Shown here: positions 39,498 to 47,725 of the stretch, piece after piece
How positions within the stretch are numbered: position 1 is the stretch's first letter
Layout of the letters: each line of letters starts with the position of its first letter
DNA from: Azospirillum formosense
GTDB taxonomy: Bacteria > Pseudomonadota > Alphaproteobacteria > Azospirillales > Azospirillaceae
Assembly: GCF_040500525.1 (NCBI RefSeq)
Contig: NZ_CP159403.1
Span: forward strand, 1,535,001 to 1,599,000
Length of the DNA: 64,000 bases
Direction: 5' to 3'
Notes under the pieces: generated by a model
Database searches by the model: none
Told to the model about the DNA's origin: nothing
What the model saw: only the letters and a program-made list of their open reading frames with translations
Position numbers and translations under genes: made by a program

Positions 39498-40252
39498 TCG
39501 ACGTCAAGAACATCACGAAGCGCTACAACGGCGCCGTCGTCGTCAACGGGGTGTCCCTGTCCCTGCCGGCGGGCGGGGTGATCTCGCTGATCGGGGCGAA
39601 CGGGGCGGGCAAGTCGACGCTGCTGTCGATCATCAGCCGCCTGCTGCCGATGTCCTCGGGCACGGTGGAAATCGACGGGCTGGACGTGACCGCCACGCCG
39701 GGCGAGGTGCTGGCCCGCCGCCTGTCCATCCTGCGCCAGGACAACCAGATCATGTCCCGCCTGACGGTGGAGGACCTCGTCGCCTTCGGCCGCTACCCGC
39801 ACAGCAAGGGCCGCCTGACCGACGAGGACCGCGGGCACATCCGCAACGCGCTGCGCTATCTAGACCTGGAGCCGCTGGCCGGCCGCTTCCTGGACGAGCT
39901 GTCGGGCGGCCAGCGCCAGCGCGCCTTCATCGCCATGGTGCTGTGCCAGGACACCGAATACATCCTGCTGGACGAGCCGCTGAACAACCTCGACGTCAAG
40001 CACGCCGTGGCGATGATGAAGCTGTTCCGCCGCACCGCGGACGAGTTCGGCAAGACCATCGTGCTGGTGCTGCACGACATCAACTTCGCCTCCTGCTACT
40101 CCGACCGCATCGTCGCGATGCGCGACGGCCGGGTCGTGCACCAGGGACCGCCGGAGGAGATCATCACCCCGGAGGTCATCCGCGACGTCTACGGCGTCGA
40201 GGCCCAGGTGATGGAGAACGCCGGCCAGCGCATCGCGCTGTACTACCAGTAA
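39494..40252 (+). CDS. Ferric-siderophore ABC transporter ATPase
   Basis: 252 residues. Walker A GANGAGKST, Q-loop LRQDNQIMSRLTVEDLVAFG, signature LSGGQRQR, Walker B YILLDEPLNNLD and switch VLHDINFAS, like FatE/CeuD/YclP. Completes the four-gene siderophore importer. It converges with the FMN dehydrogenase gene with only seven bases between stops, so no room for a separate terminator. Confidence 0.92.
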   Translation: MIDVKNITKRYNGAVVVNGVSLSLPAGGVISLIGANGAGKSTLLSIISRLLPMSSGTVEIDGLDVTATPGEVLARRLSILRQDNQIMSRLTVEDLVAFGRYPHSKGRLTDEDRGHIRNALRYLDLEPLAGRFLDELSGGQRQRAFIAMVLCQDTEYILLDEPLNNLDVKHAVAMMKLFRRTADEFGKTIVLVLHDINFASCYSDRIVAMRDGRVVHQGPPEEIITPEVIRDVYGVEAQVMENAGQRIALYYQ

Positions 40253-40259
40253 GGTCTTT

Positions 40260-41348
40260 TCAAAAGCGCGGCGGGTCGAAGATCACCGAACGGTCGATCT
40301 CGGCCAGCCGCGCCCGTCCGCTCAGCGCCATGGCGACCTCCAGCTCGGTCTGCAGGATGGTCAGCATGTGGGCCACCCCCGCCATGCCGCCGACCGCCAG
40401 GGCGTGCAGCACCGGCTGGCCCACCAGCACCGCGTCGGCGCCCAGCGCCAGGGCCTTCAGGACGTCGGTGCCGCGCCGGATGCCGCCATCCGCCAGGATG
40501 GGCAGGCGGCCCGCCGCGCGGGCGGCGACCAGCGGCAGCACCTCGGCCACGGCGGGCAGCGTGTCGAGCGTCCGCCCGCCATGGTTCGACACGATGATTC
40601 CCGCCGCCCCGGCCTCGATGGCGGGGTCCACGTCGTCGGGGTTCATGATCCCCTTCAGCAGCACCGGCAGCCGCGTCTCGGCGCACAGCCGGCGCACCGT
40701 GTCCCAGGTGGCGGCGGCGTGCAGCATGCCCTGGAAGACCGGGCTGCCGGGGCGCGACGGGGTGAAAGGGTCCGGCGCCAGCCCGGCCAGATTGACCGGC
40801 GCGATGCCGTCCGGCAGGCGGAAACCGGCGCGCTGCTCGATGTTGCGCAGACCGCTGACCGGCGCGTCCACCGTCAGCACCAGCGCGCGGTAGCCCGCGG
40901 CCTCCGCCCGCCGCACCAGGGTGAGCGTGTCCTCCGGGCGCGGCTGGGTGTAGAGCTGGAACCACAGCGGTCCGCCGGCCGCCGCCGCGACCTCCTCCAG
41001 CGTCACGCTGGACTGGGTGCTGACGGTCATCCAGGTGCCGGTGAGGCCCGCCGCCTGCGCGGTCGCCCGCTCCCCGTCGCGGTGGACCAGCCGGTGTAAG
41101 GCCATGGGCGCGATCAGGATGGGATAGGGCATCGCCTGCCCGAACAGGGTCGCCGCCGCGCTGGCCCCCGACAGGTCGCGCAGCGCCCGCGGCATCAGGC
41201 GCATCCGGTCGTAGGCGTCGCGGTTGGCCTGCCGGGTGATGCCGTCCGCTCCGGTCCCCGCGATGTAGGCGCGGGTCGCCGCGTCGACGCGGGCGGTGAA
41301 GTGGCGCTCGTAGTCGGAGAGCGAGACGGTGTCGGCGGGAATGCTCAT
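40260..41348 (-). CDS. FMN-dependent alpha-hydroxyacid dehydrogenase/oxidase
   Basis: 362 residues, a full FMN (beta/alpha)8 barrel of the lactate/glycolate oxidase family: LIAPMALHRLVHRDGERATA, VSTQSSVTLEEVA, WFQLYTQP, then the active-site lysine and histidine in PVLLKGIMNP and IVSNHGGRTLD, and LADGGIRRGTDVLKALALGA. It oxidises an L-2-hydroxy acid such as lactate; the substrate is not clear. Start at ATG 41348; five more residues are possible upstream. Located behind the Sel1 and PiuC genes on the same strand. Confidence 0.88.
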   Translation of the reverse strand: MSIPADTVSLSDYERHFTARVDAATRAYIAGTGADGITRQANRDAYDRMRLMPRALRDLSGASAAATLFGQAMPYPILIAPMALHRLVHRDGERATAQAAGLTGTWMTVSTQSSVTLEEVAAAAGGPLWFQLYTQPRPEDTLTLVRRAEAAGYRALVLTVDAPVSGLRNIEQRAGFRLPDGIAPVNLAGLAPDPFTPSRPGSPVFQGMLHAAATWDTVRRLCAETRLPVLLKGIMNPDDVDPAIEAGAAGIIVSNHGGRTLDTLPAVAEVLPLVAARAAGRLPILADGGIRRGTDVLKALALGADAVLVGQPVLHALAVGGMAGVAHMLTILQTELEVAMALSGRARLAEIDRSVIFDPPRF

Positions 41349-41396
41349 CGCTGGGGTCCTCAATCAAGATCCCCTCTCCCCTCCGGGGGGAGAGGG

Positions 41397-42086
41397 CTAT
41401 GAAGAACGGCTCTCCGCCAGCTCGCCCGCCCTTTGCGCCAGCGCCCTCAGCCGCGGGTCGGGCTGGCCGGCCAGGGCGGCGGCCATGCCGCGGTAAAAGT
41501 CGGGAAAGCCGGTTTCCAGCGCCCGCGCGAACCACGCCAGCGCCTCCTCCACCCGCCCGTCCTGGAGCAGCAGCCGGGCGTGGTTGAAACGGCCCCAGCA
41601 ATCCCCGCCCTCCGCGGCGGCCTGGAAGAGCCGGCGGGCACCCGCCCCGTCCTCCGCCACCGCGCGCCCGGCCTCGTGGAACAGGCCCAGCATGTTCAGC
41701 GCCTTCACGTTGCCGCGGCGGGCGGCGGCGGCGTAGAGGCGGTAGGCCTCGGCGTCGTCCGCCGCAACGCCCAGGCCCCGGCAATGCAGGTCGGCCAGAT
41801 TGAACAGCGCCCACGCATCGCCCAGCTCGGCGGCCCGGCGGTAGTAAGCGGCGGCCTGGACGGGATCGGCGGGCACGCCCCAACCGTGCTCGTGGCAGCG
41901 GCCCAGCATGTTGACGGCGCGGGCGTCGCCGCTGCGGGCGGCGATGCGGAACCACTCCACCGCCCGCGCCCGCTCGGCCCCGCCGCGGTCGAGGCATTGC
42001 TGCCCCAGGGCGAGCTGCACGTCGATGATGTCCGGCCCGCCCGTCGAACGGGCGGCGGCTGCGCCGTCCCCCATGGCTTGGGCCAT
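41397..42086 (-). CDS. Sel1-repeat protein next to piuC
   Basis: 229 residues made of about five Sel1/TPR-like helical repeats (ALGQQCLDRGGAERARAVEW; then AVNMLGRCHEHGWGVPADPV; then ALFNLADLHCRGLGVAADDA; then ALNMLGLFHEAGRA). Such proteins bind partners; this one commonly accompanies PiuC-type hydroxylases and siderophore receptors in proteobacteria. Its ATG overlaps the piuC stop by one base (TGATG). No signal peptide seen. The exact role is unknown. Confidence 0.82.
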   Translation of the reverse strand: MAQAMGDGAAAARSTGGPDIIDVQLALGQQCLDRGGAERARAVEWFRIAARSGDARAVNMLGRCHEHGWGVPADPVQAAAYYRRAAELGDAWALFNLADLHCRGLGVAADDAEAYRLYAAAARRGNVKALNMLGLFHEAGRAVAEDGAGARRLFQAAAEGGDCWGRFNHARLLLQDGRVEEALAWFARALETGFPDFYRGMAAALAGQPDPRLRALAQRAGELAESRSS

Positions 42087-42772
42087 CACACCTCCGCCCA
42101 GCGCCGCAGAAGGTTGTGGTAGTGGTTGACCAGGGCCAGCACGGACGGGTGCTGGTCGCCCAGCTCCCGGCGCAGGTCGATGATCGCGACGTCGAGGTCG
42201 TAGAGCATCGCCCGCAGCCCGTCGTCCTTGACCAGCGACTGCGTGAAGAGGAAGGACGCCCAGCGCGAGCCTCGCGTCACCGGGGTCACCCGGTGCAGGC
42301 TGCTGGACGGGTAGACCACCGCGTGCCCCGCCGGCAGCTTCACGCCCTTGGTGCCGTAGGTGTCCTCGACGACGAGATCGCCGCCGTCATACTCGCCGGG
42401 ATCGCTGAGGAAGATCGTGGTGGAGACGTCGGCCCGCAGGCGCATGCCGCCGGTGCCCGGAATGGCCCGGATGGCGTTGTCCACATGGTTGCCGTAGGTC
42501 ATGTCCAGGTCGTAGCGGTTGAACATGGGCGGCAGGACGCGCAGCGGCAGGGCCGCGGAGTTGAAGGCCGGGTTGCGGCCCAGCGCCTTCAGGATGACTA
42601 CGCCCAGTTCGCGGGCGGTGTCGCTCTCCTCCGGAATCTGCAGGTTGTTCTTGGCCAGCACCGCCTGGGAGCCCGCGGTGACGCGGCCGTCGACCCAGGG
42701 CGACGCCTCCAGCACCGCGCGGCAGTGGGCGACCTCGTCGGCGGTCAGAACGTCGGGGATTTGCAGAAGCAC
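42086..42772 (-). CDS. piuC: PKHD-type Fe(II)/2-oxoglutarate hydroxylase PiuC
   Basis: 228 residues, start GTG at 42772 behind AAAGGAA, giving VLLQIPDVLTADEV. The metal-binding pattern is visible: YGNHVDNAIRAI (His and Asp) and a second His in SSSLHRVTPVTRGSRWAS with the 2-oxoglutarate-binding Arg. This family (YbiX/PiuC) is associated with iron uptake and encoded with the Fiu/PiuA receptor. Substrate not known. It sits 80 bases downstream of the receptor gene on the same strand, so probably cotranscribed. Confidence 0.9.
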   Translation of the reverse strand: MLLQIPDVLTADEVAHCRAVLEASPWVDGRVTAGSQAVLAKNNLQIPEESDTARELGVVILKALGRNPAFNSAALPLRVLPPMFNRYDLDMTYGNHVDNAIRAIPGTGGMRLRADVSTTIFLSDPGEYDGGDLVVEDTYGTKGVKLPAGHAVVYPSSSLHRVTPVTRGSRWASFLFTQSLVKDDGLRAMLYDLDVAIIDLRRELGDQHPSVLALVNHYHNLLRRWAEV

Positions 42773-42852
42773 GGCGAAGGTTCCTTTGAATGAAAAGAGG
42801 CCGGACCGGCCCCCGGAGGATGGTCCGGGAACGCGGTCCGGCCCGGCCGGGA

Positions 42853-45156
42853 TCAGAAGGTGACGCCGGCGGTCAGCATGAAGGTGCGGCCCGAGGCCGG
42901 CACCGCGCGCGAGGCGTTGAAGGCCGAGGCGTAGTTGCGGTGGTCGGTCAGGTTGTAGGCGTTGAGCGCCAGGGACAGGTTGTTGATCTCGTAGGACACC
43001 ACGCTGTCCAGCGAGACCGTCTCCGGCACGCGGCCCGTGTTGGCGCTGTCGGCCCAGTATTCCGAGGCGTACTGGATGCCGCCGCCGACCATGACCTTGC
43101 CGGGCACGACGCCGGGGGCGAACTCGTAGGTCGACCACAGGCTGGCGTTGTGCTTCGGCACGTTCGGGGCCTCGTTGCCGACGACCGCCGCGTTGGTCCG
43201 CGACTCCCTGATCTCGCCGTCGAGGTAGGCGTAGCTGGCGTAGACGCTCCAGCCCTCGGTCACCTTGCCGCTGACCCCGGCCTCGAAGCCGCGGATGCGG
43301 GTGCCCAGGCCGGCCTCGGAGAAGCCGTCTGTGACCGTGCCGGTGGCGGGATCGACCGAGTAGGTGTTGCTCTTCTCGATCTGGAACAGCGCGCCGTTCA
43401 CGCCCAGCCGCCCGCTGAAGAAGTCGGCCTTGCCGCCGACCTCGTACAGGTCGGTCTTCTCCGGATCGAAGTCGCGCCCGTTGCGCGGGGTCTCCGCCGT
43501 GCCGTTGGTGAGCTGGGCGGCGATGTCCACGCCGATCGGCTTGTTGGAGCGCGCGTAGGAGACGTAGAGCGACGCGTCCTTCGTCGGCTCGTAGATCAGG
43601 CTGGCCGACGGGCTGAGCGTCCGGGTGCTGGCGCTGCCGCCCGCCACCGCCGGGTCGGCGGCGCGGAAGGTGCTGCGGAAGTAGTCCCAGCGCAGGCCGC
43701 CCTGCACCGACAGCTGGTCGAACAGCCACACGCGGTCGGTGACGAACAGGCCGGTGTTGGCGACGCTCGATTCCCGCACGCCGGTCGCCGGGTAGGTCAG
43801 GAAGGCGTTGGCCGGGTAGCTGTGGCTGGGGTTGCGGATGGTCTGGGTGTTGGTGCGGTTGACCCAGGTGCCGCCGCGCCGCTCGTCCTTCTGGTAGCTG
43901 AGGTCCAGCCCGCCGTTGACCTTGTGGTAGAGGCCGAGGAAGGTGCCCTCCGCCTTGGCGCCCGCGACGTTCTGGACGCCCCAGCCCTTCTGCTTGAAGG
44001 CCAGACCGCCGCCGGCGCCGTAGGCGATCACCGGGTTGCCGCCGTTCAGGAAGAGCGTGCTGTTGGCCGCGGAGAGCGCCGCCGGGGCGGTGGAGACGAA
44101 ATCGCGCTCGTAATGGCTGTAGCGGCTGTCGTTGTAGAAGGACAGGTTCTTGCTGACCTCGTGGGCCAGGGTCGAGGTCACGACGTGGTTGTCGGTGTCG
44201 TCGCGGTCCTTGTTGCGGACGTAGGACGTGGACCGGTCGAGCCCGAACTCCGGCGCCGGGCGGAACGTGCCGTCACGGCCGCGGACCATGGGCACGCCCA
44301 TGTCCGGGATCTTGTCGCCGTCGAGGTAGGAGTAGTTCAGGTGCCAGGTCGTCGGGGTGCCCAGCCCCAGGCCCAGATCGGCGGCGATGCCCTTGCGCTT
44401 GGCCTCGACCTTGTCGCGGTCGGCCACGTCCTGGTCGTGGTACAGACCGTTGATGCGCAGCGCCGTCGTCTCGTTGATCGGCTGGTTCACGTCCACCGTG
44501 GTGCGGTAGGTGGGGCCGGAGCCGACCGACTGCTCGACCTTGTAGCGCTTGTCCAGCCCGGCCTTCTTGGTGCCCTGGTTGATGACGCCGCCGGAGTTGC
44601 CGACGCCGAAGCCGTTGCCCGACGGGCCCTTGAAGACCTGCACCGTCTCGGTGTTGAAGACGTCGTGGGTGTAGACGCCGAAGTCCTTCAAGCCGTCGGT
44701 GTAGATGTCGCCGCGGGCGGTCAGGCCGCGGATGCGGAACTGGTCGCCGTTCTGGCCGCCGTTGCCCTCGCCGGTCGAGATGGTGATGCCGGGGACGTTG
44801 CGCAGAACCTGCTCCAGCGTGGTGGCCTTCTGCTGCTCGATGATCTCTTCCGGAACGACGTTAACGACGCGGGGCGTGTCCTTGACCGTGTCGGGCAGGC
44901 GGGAGATGCCGGTGGGCTTGGCGTTCACGTTGCCGGTGTCGGCCGGACGGTCGGCGCCCACCCGCACCGGGTCGAGAACGGTGGCGTCACCGGCCGCGGT
45001 GCCAGGCGCGGTCCCCGCGCCAGACCCGGCCCCCGTTCCGGCCGTCTGCGCCTCGGCCACCGTCGCCAGGGTGGAGAAGGACATCGCCAGCCCGGCCGTC
45101 GCGGCGGCGCCGGCGATGATGGGTCGGAGGCGGTCGGGGACGTTCGATTGCAACAT
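42853..45156 (-). CDS. TonB-dependent catecholate siderophore receptor (Fiu/PiuA type)
   Basis: 767 residues: signal peptide 1-36 ending AEA, low-complexity Gly/Thr segment 38-57, TonB-box region VLDPVRV, plug with TLEQVLRNVPGITISTGEG and QFRIRGLTARGDIYTDGLKD, then barrel to ASGRTFMLTAGVTF with terminal Phe. Fiu/PiuA receptors take up ferric catecholates. Ribosome-binding site GGGAGAG. Upstream 91 bases is an almost perfect iron-control box. Followed by piuC and the Sel1 gene. Confidence 0.93.
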   Translation of the reverse strand: MLQSNVPDRLRPIIAGAAATAGLAMSFSTLATVAEAQTAGTGAGSGAGTAPGTAAGDATVLDPVRVGADRPADTGNVNAKPTGISRLPDTVKDTPRVVNVVPEEIIEQQKATTLEQVLRNVPGITISTGEGNGGQNGDQFRIRGLTARGDIYTDGLKDFGVYTHDVFNTETVQVFKGPSGNGFGVGNSGGVINQGTKKAGLDKRYKVEQSVGSGPTYRTTVDVNQPINETTALRINGLYHDQDVADRDKVEAKRKGIAADLGLGLGTPTTWHLNYSYLDGDKIPDMGVPMVRGRDGTFRPAPEFGLDRSTSYVRNKDRDDTDNHVVTSTLAHEVSKNLSFYNDSRYSHYERDFVSTAPAALSAANSTLFLNGGNPVIAYGAGGGLAFKQKGWGVQNVAGAKAEGTFLGLYHKVNGGLDLSYQKDERRGGTWVNRTNTQTIRNPSHSYPANAFLTYPATGVRESSVANTGLFVTDRVWLFDQLSVQGGLRWDYFRSTFRAADPAVAGGSASTRTLSPSASLIYEPTKDASLYVSYARSNKPIGVDIAAQLTNGTAETPRNGRDFDPEKTDLYEVGGKADFFSGRLGVNGALFQIEKSNTYSVDPATGTVTDGFSEAGLGTRIRGFEAGVSGKVTEGWSVYASYAYLDGEIRESRTNAAVVGNEAPNVPKHNASLWSTYEFAPGVVPGKVMVGGGIQYASEYWADSANTGRVPETVSLDSVVSYEINNLSLALNAYNLTDHRNYASAFNASRAVPASGRTFMLTAGVTF

Positions 45157-45246
45157 AAAGGCTCTCCCGAGAAATCGTCGTGGCGGATGCGCCGATCAGC
45201 GGCGGGTATCTACCAAGCGGGGAGGCGCCCCCTTCAACGGCGATCA

Positions 45247-45263
45247 TTCAGAATAATTCTAAA
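45247..45263 (-). promoter_or_regulatory. Candidate iron-control element (Irr ICE/Fur type)
   Basis: Read on the minus strand: TTTAGAA-TTA-TTCTGAA, one mismatch from the alphaproteobacterial Irr ICE consensus TTTAGAA-N3-TTCTAAA. It lies 91 bases upstream of the Fiu-type receptor gene. Confidence 0.7.
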
Positions 45264-45473
45264 TTGCAAAATCACCGTCATTCAGCCCCATCGCTTTCAG
45301 GGATATGCCGTTTGGTGGAGCCCCGCGACGGGATCTCCGGCGGGTCGCCAGAGGCCTTGGAAAAACGGGTTTTTCATATTCGTCACAATGACTTAAAACG
45401 CCTGTTCAGAGGCTTTCAAAGGCCCCCGCGAGGGTCGGCGGGACCGGACTGTTGCAAAGCAGCAACGCCGATA

Positions 45474-45490
45474 ATAAGAATTATTCTCAA
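45474..45490 (+). promoter_or_regulatory. Second iron-control element
   Basis: ATAAGAATTATTCTCAA with the 11-bp core AGAATTATTCT (45477-45487), the reverse complement of the core at 45250-45260. 318 bases upstream of the receptor gene and pointing into the 45.5 kb non-coding stretch. Confidence 0.55.
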
Positions 45491-45558
45491 TACGCAGGTC
45501 GGCTGCGGTCCGAACGTCTTTCCTAGGGTCGAGCGTAATCCTGACCGATGCCCGACGG

Positions 45559-45600
45559 TGAGGGCCACCGCTTGAGGGCCACCGCTTGAGGGCCACCGCT
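45559..45600 (+). repeat. 14-bp tandem repeat, three copies
   Basis: TGAGGGCCACCGCT repeated exactly three times, with a partial fourth unit TGAGG at 45601. Non-coding, between two oppositely acting iron boxes and the 3' end of the LysR-HTH/TrpD2 gene. Confidence 0.85.
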
Positions 45601-45662
45601 TGAGGACCGTCGCGTGTGGGCCGGCCTGGAGCTAAATGGGTCAGGATCTGCGCTGGACGGCG

Positions 45663-47195
45663 TCATGCATCAGCCCGGACACCGCGCGGCCGTGGCGTCT
45701 GCCCCAGGCGGGCCTTCCAGAGCCCCTCGGCCAGCCGCAGCGCGTCGGCGAAGGCCGGCCCGGTGGCTCCGGGAAGGGCGAACAGGGCGAAGGCCGCGGT
45801 GCCGATGATGATGCGTTCGGCGCGCGCGTCGCGCACCGCGCCGGTCCACACGCCCTGCCAATATTCCAGGCTGGTGCCGCGCGGGCGCGGCGTCGGCGGC
45901 GGCTCCTCCATGCAGGGGGGCAGGATGAGATCCTCCGCCTCGCCGTTGACCAGACGGTGGATGGAGGAGGGGCGGAAGGGCGAGAACTGGGCGACGTCGC
46001 GCACGCTGCCCAGCACGGCCATGTGCTTCCAGCCGAGGATGCGCGCGGCGTCGCGGTGCAGTTCCCGGTAGGTCGGCTTCGCCGCCCCCAGCAGGGACGT
46101 TTTAGCCTTGGACGGCTTCAGCAGATGCACCGCCTCGAACACGGCGGAGCGGGTCTGGGTCAGCCGGTGCAGCCCGATCAGCCGGTAGATCTGCGGGGAC
46201 AGGGCGGCCAGCGGCGCGTAGGCGATCCGCTGCGCCGTCAGCGCCGCCGCGATCTCCCGCGCGTTGGTGCAGACCGGGATGCCCACGGTGGGCGCGATGA
46301 ACTCGTACCGGCCGGAGGCCGCACTGCAACCCGTGCCGCCGTGCAGCAGCACCCGGTGGCCGGCCTGCGCGACCAGCCGCGCCGCGTGGAAGAACCAGGG
46401 CGGGTTGTGGTAGTTGGGCGAGGTGAAACATGGCCAGTCGATGTCCGTCTGGATCGTCCGTCCCAGCCCGGCGGCGACGTGCGCCCGCATCGCCCGCACC
46501 ATCCCGGCCAGCTCCGGCGCGGTCGAGCCGCGCATCCGCATCATGCCGAGAAGGGCGCCGACCTGGACCGGATCGGCCTCGCCCTCCAGGACGATGGTCA
46601 TCGCCTCTTCCGCTTCCTCGGCGGTCAGCGGGCGCCCATGACCGCCTCCGGCGACGCCCAGCACGCCGATGTGACGGGCCAGTCGGTCCTGCGCGGGGGC
46701 GTCCGGCGCGATTTTCTCCAGCCTGGCGTCGATCTGGGCCGGGGACGGCTGCCCCTCCAGAAGGCCGGCGGGCCGCACCTGCAATGGCGGCACCGCGATG
46801 CCGGTCGGTACGTTCCAGCGCGGGTCGAAGGTCTCGTCGACCACGGGGCCATCCGCCAGAGGCTCGAACAGGGCATCGATCCCGCGGGCCAGCGCCTGGA
46901 CACGCGGGCGCAGCGCTTCGGCGAAGGGGGTCGGTACCAGGCCGCGGCCCGAGCGGATGAACAGGGGATCGCCGAACTCCTCGCGCATCTGCGCCAGGAG
47001 CCGGCTGAGCGCCGAGGTCTGGAGTCCGAGGTCGCGGGCGGCCAGCGTGACGTTGCGTTTCGACAGCAGCGCGTCCAGCGCGACGATCAGGCGGCCGCGC
47101 GACAGCCGGTCCTCCTGAATGCCGGGAGCGGCCTTGCCCTGACCGGACGCCTCCGGTTCCGGACGCGCCGCGGCGTCCTTCCTCTTGACCGTCAT
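45663..47195 (-). CDS. LysR-type HTH fused to TrpD2-like (anthranilate phosphoribosyltransferase-fold) domain
   Basis: 510 residues. After a disordered basic tail (1-28), residues 31-110 are a LysR winged HTH (NVTLAARDLGLQTSALSRLL, then FGDPLFIRSGRGLVPTPFAE). Residues about 185-500 are a glycosyltransferase-3/TrpD2 domain: RPLTAEEAEEAMTIVLEGEA, ALLGMMRMRGSTAPELAGMV, VLLHGGTGC, then TRSAVFEAVHLLKPSKA. TrpD2 (E. coli YbiB) keeps the fold but binds nucleic acid rather than anthranilate. There is no LysR effector domain. The fusion suggests a regulator or DNA-binding protein. A Fur-like box is 52 bases upstream, so iron control is likely. Substrate or target unknown. Confidence 0.85.
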   Translation of the reverse strand: MTVKRKDAAARPEPEASGQGKAAPGIQEDRLSRGRLIVALDALLSKRNVTLAARDLGLQTSALSRLLAQMREEFGDPLFIRSGRGLVPTPFAEALRPRVQALARGIDALFEPLADGPVVDETFDPRWNVPTGIAVPPLQVRPAGLLEGQPSPAQIDARLEKIAPDAPAQDRLARHIGVLGVAGGGHGRPLTAEEAEEAMTIVLEGEADPVQVGALLGMMRMRGSTAPELAGMVRAMRAHVAAGLGRTIQTDIDWPCFTSPNYHNPPWFFHAARLVAQAGHRVLLHGGTGCSAASGRYEFIAPTVGIPVCTNAREIAAALTAQRIAYAPLAALSPQIYRLIGLHRLTQTRSAVFEAVHLLKPSKAKTSLLGAAKPTYRELHRDAARILGWKHMAVLGSVRDVAQFSPFRPSSIHRLVNGEAEDLILPPCMEEPPPTPRPRGTSLEYWQGVWTGAVRDARAERIIIGTAAFALFALPGATGPAFADALRLAEGLWKARLGQTPRPRGVRADA

Positions 47196-47246
47196 GTGAT
47201 TTCAGCCCGAATGCGGTTGCCTGGCCGGTTCACGGCTGCATACCAT

Positions 47247-47265
47247 GACAATGATACGCATTTGC
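47247..47265 (-). promoter_or_regulatory. Candidate Fur box
   Basis: GACAATGATACGCATTTGC matches the classical 19-bp Fur consensus GATAATGATAATCATTATC at 14 positions. It lies 52 bases upstream of the LysR-HTH/TrpD2 fusion gene. Confidence 0.6.
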
Positions 47266-47332
47266 ATGCCAACGCAACACGGCTGGTCCGCCCTCCGGCC
47301 CCGCGACGGACGGGGCCGGAGGCTTGCGTTCC

Positions 47333-47704
47333 TCAGTCCTCGGACTCCACGGACTTGGGGGCGGCGGCCTGCTCCGCCTGAATCCGTTCGACGATGCGGG
47401 TCAGCGCCGCGGCGTCGAGCGGGCTTTCCATGTTCAGATCCTGGGCGAACTTGCGGATCACGCCGATGGCGCGGCGCCGGGTCACGATGTCGACGTCGCC
47501 GGGGCGCGTCCGCTCGACCACCGGCCCCTTGTAGTAGCCGCTGCCGACGCGCCATTGCCGCTGCCCGTCCGCCCGCCATTTGGTGCCGTCGGACAGCACC
47601 ATGCAACGGTTGCCCTCGGTGAAGGCGTCGACGGTGGCGATCCTCTCCGGGCCGGTCTGGCTGTTGTGGATCGTCACCTGATCCCCGACCCTGAACGCTG
47701 TCAT
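47333..47704 (-). CDS. Hypothetical protein, 123 aa, SH3-like N-terminus
   Basis: Starts MTAFRVGDQVTIHNSQTGPE with a small beta-barrel (SH3/KOW-like) pattern running through RIATVDAF and SDGTKWRADGQRQWRV, then a positively charged helical part (GDVDIVTRRRAIGVIRKFAQ). The C-terminus is acidic and helical. No signal peptide or membrane segment. The SH3-like call is a guess from strand pattern. Same strand as, and 21 bases after, the hypothetical gene at 47726, so likely one transcript. Confidence 0.65.
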   Translation of the reverse strand: MTAFRVGDQVTIHNSQTGPERIATVDAFTEGNRCMVLSDGTKWRADGQRQWRVGSGYYKGPVVERTRPGDVDIVTRRRAIGVIRKFAQDLNMESPLDAAALTRIVERIQAEQAAAPKSVESED

Positions 47705-47725
47705 TCTGTGCTCATCCTCTCTCAG

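Larger units (their letters stand above)
45157..45662. other. Intergenic region upstream of the siderophore receptor
   Basis: 506 bases with no convincing gene. It contains two copies of the palindrome AGAATAATTCT / AGAATTATTCT (45250-45260 and 45477-45487), a three-copy 14-bp tandem repeat (45559-45600), and the promoter of the receptor gene. See the separate entries. Confidence 0.45.

Noticed and set aside
42790..45396. An 868-codon plus-strand frame opposite the siderophore receptor
   Set aside because: Antisense shadow of the receptor; Val/Ala/Gly/Arg-rich with no motif.
45559..45600. Possible CRISPR array
   Set aside because: Units are 14 bp, directly adjacent without spacers, and only three copies; it is a simple tandem repeat.
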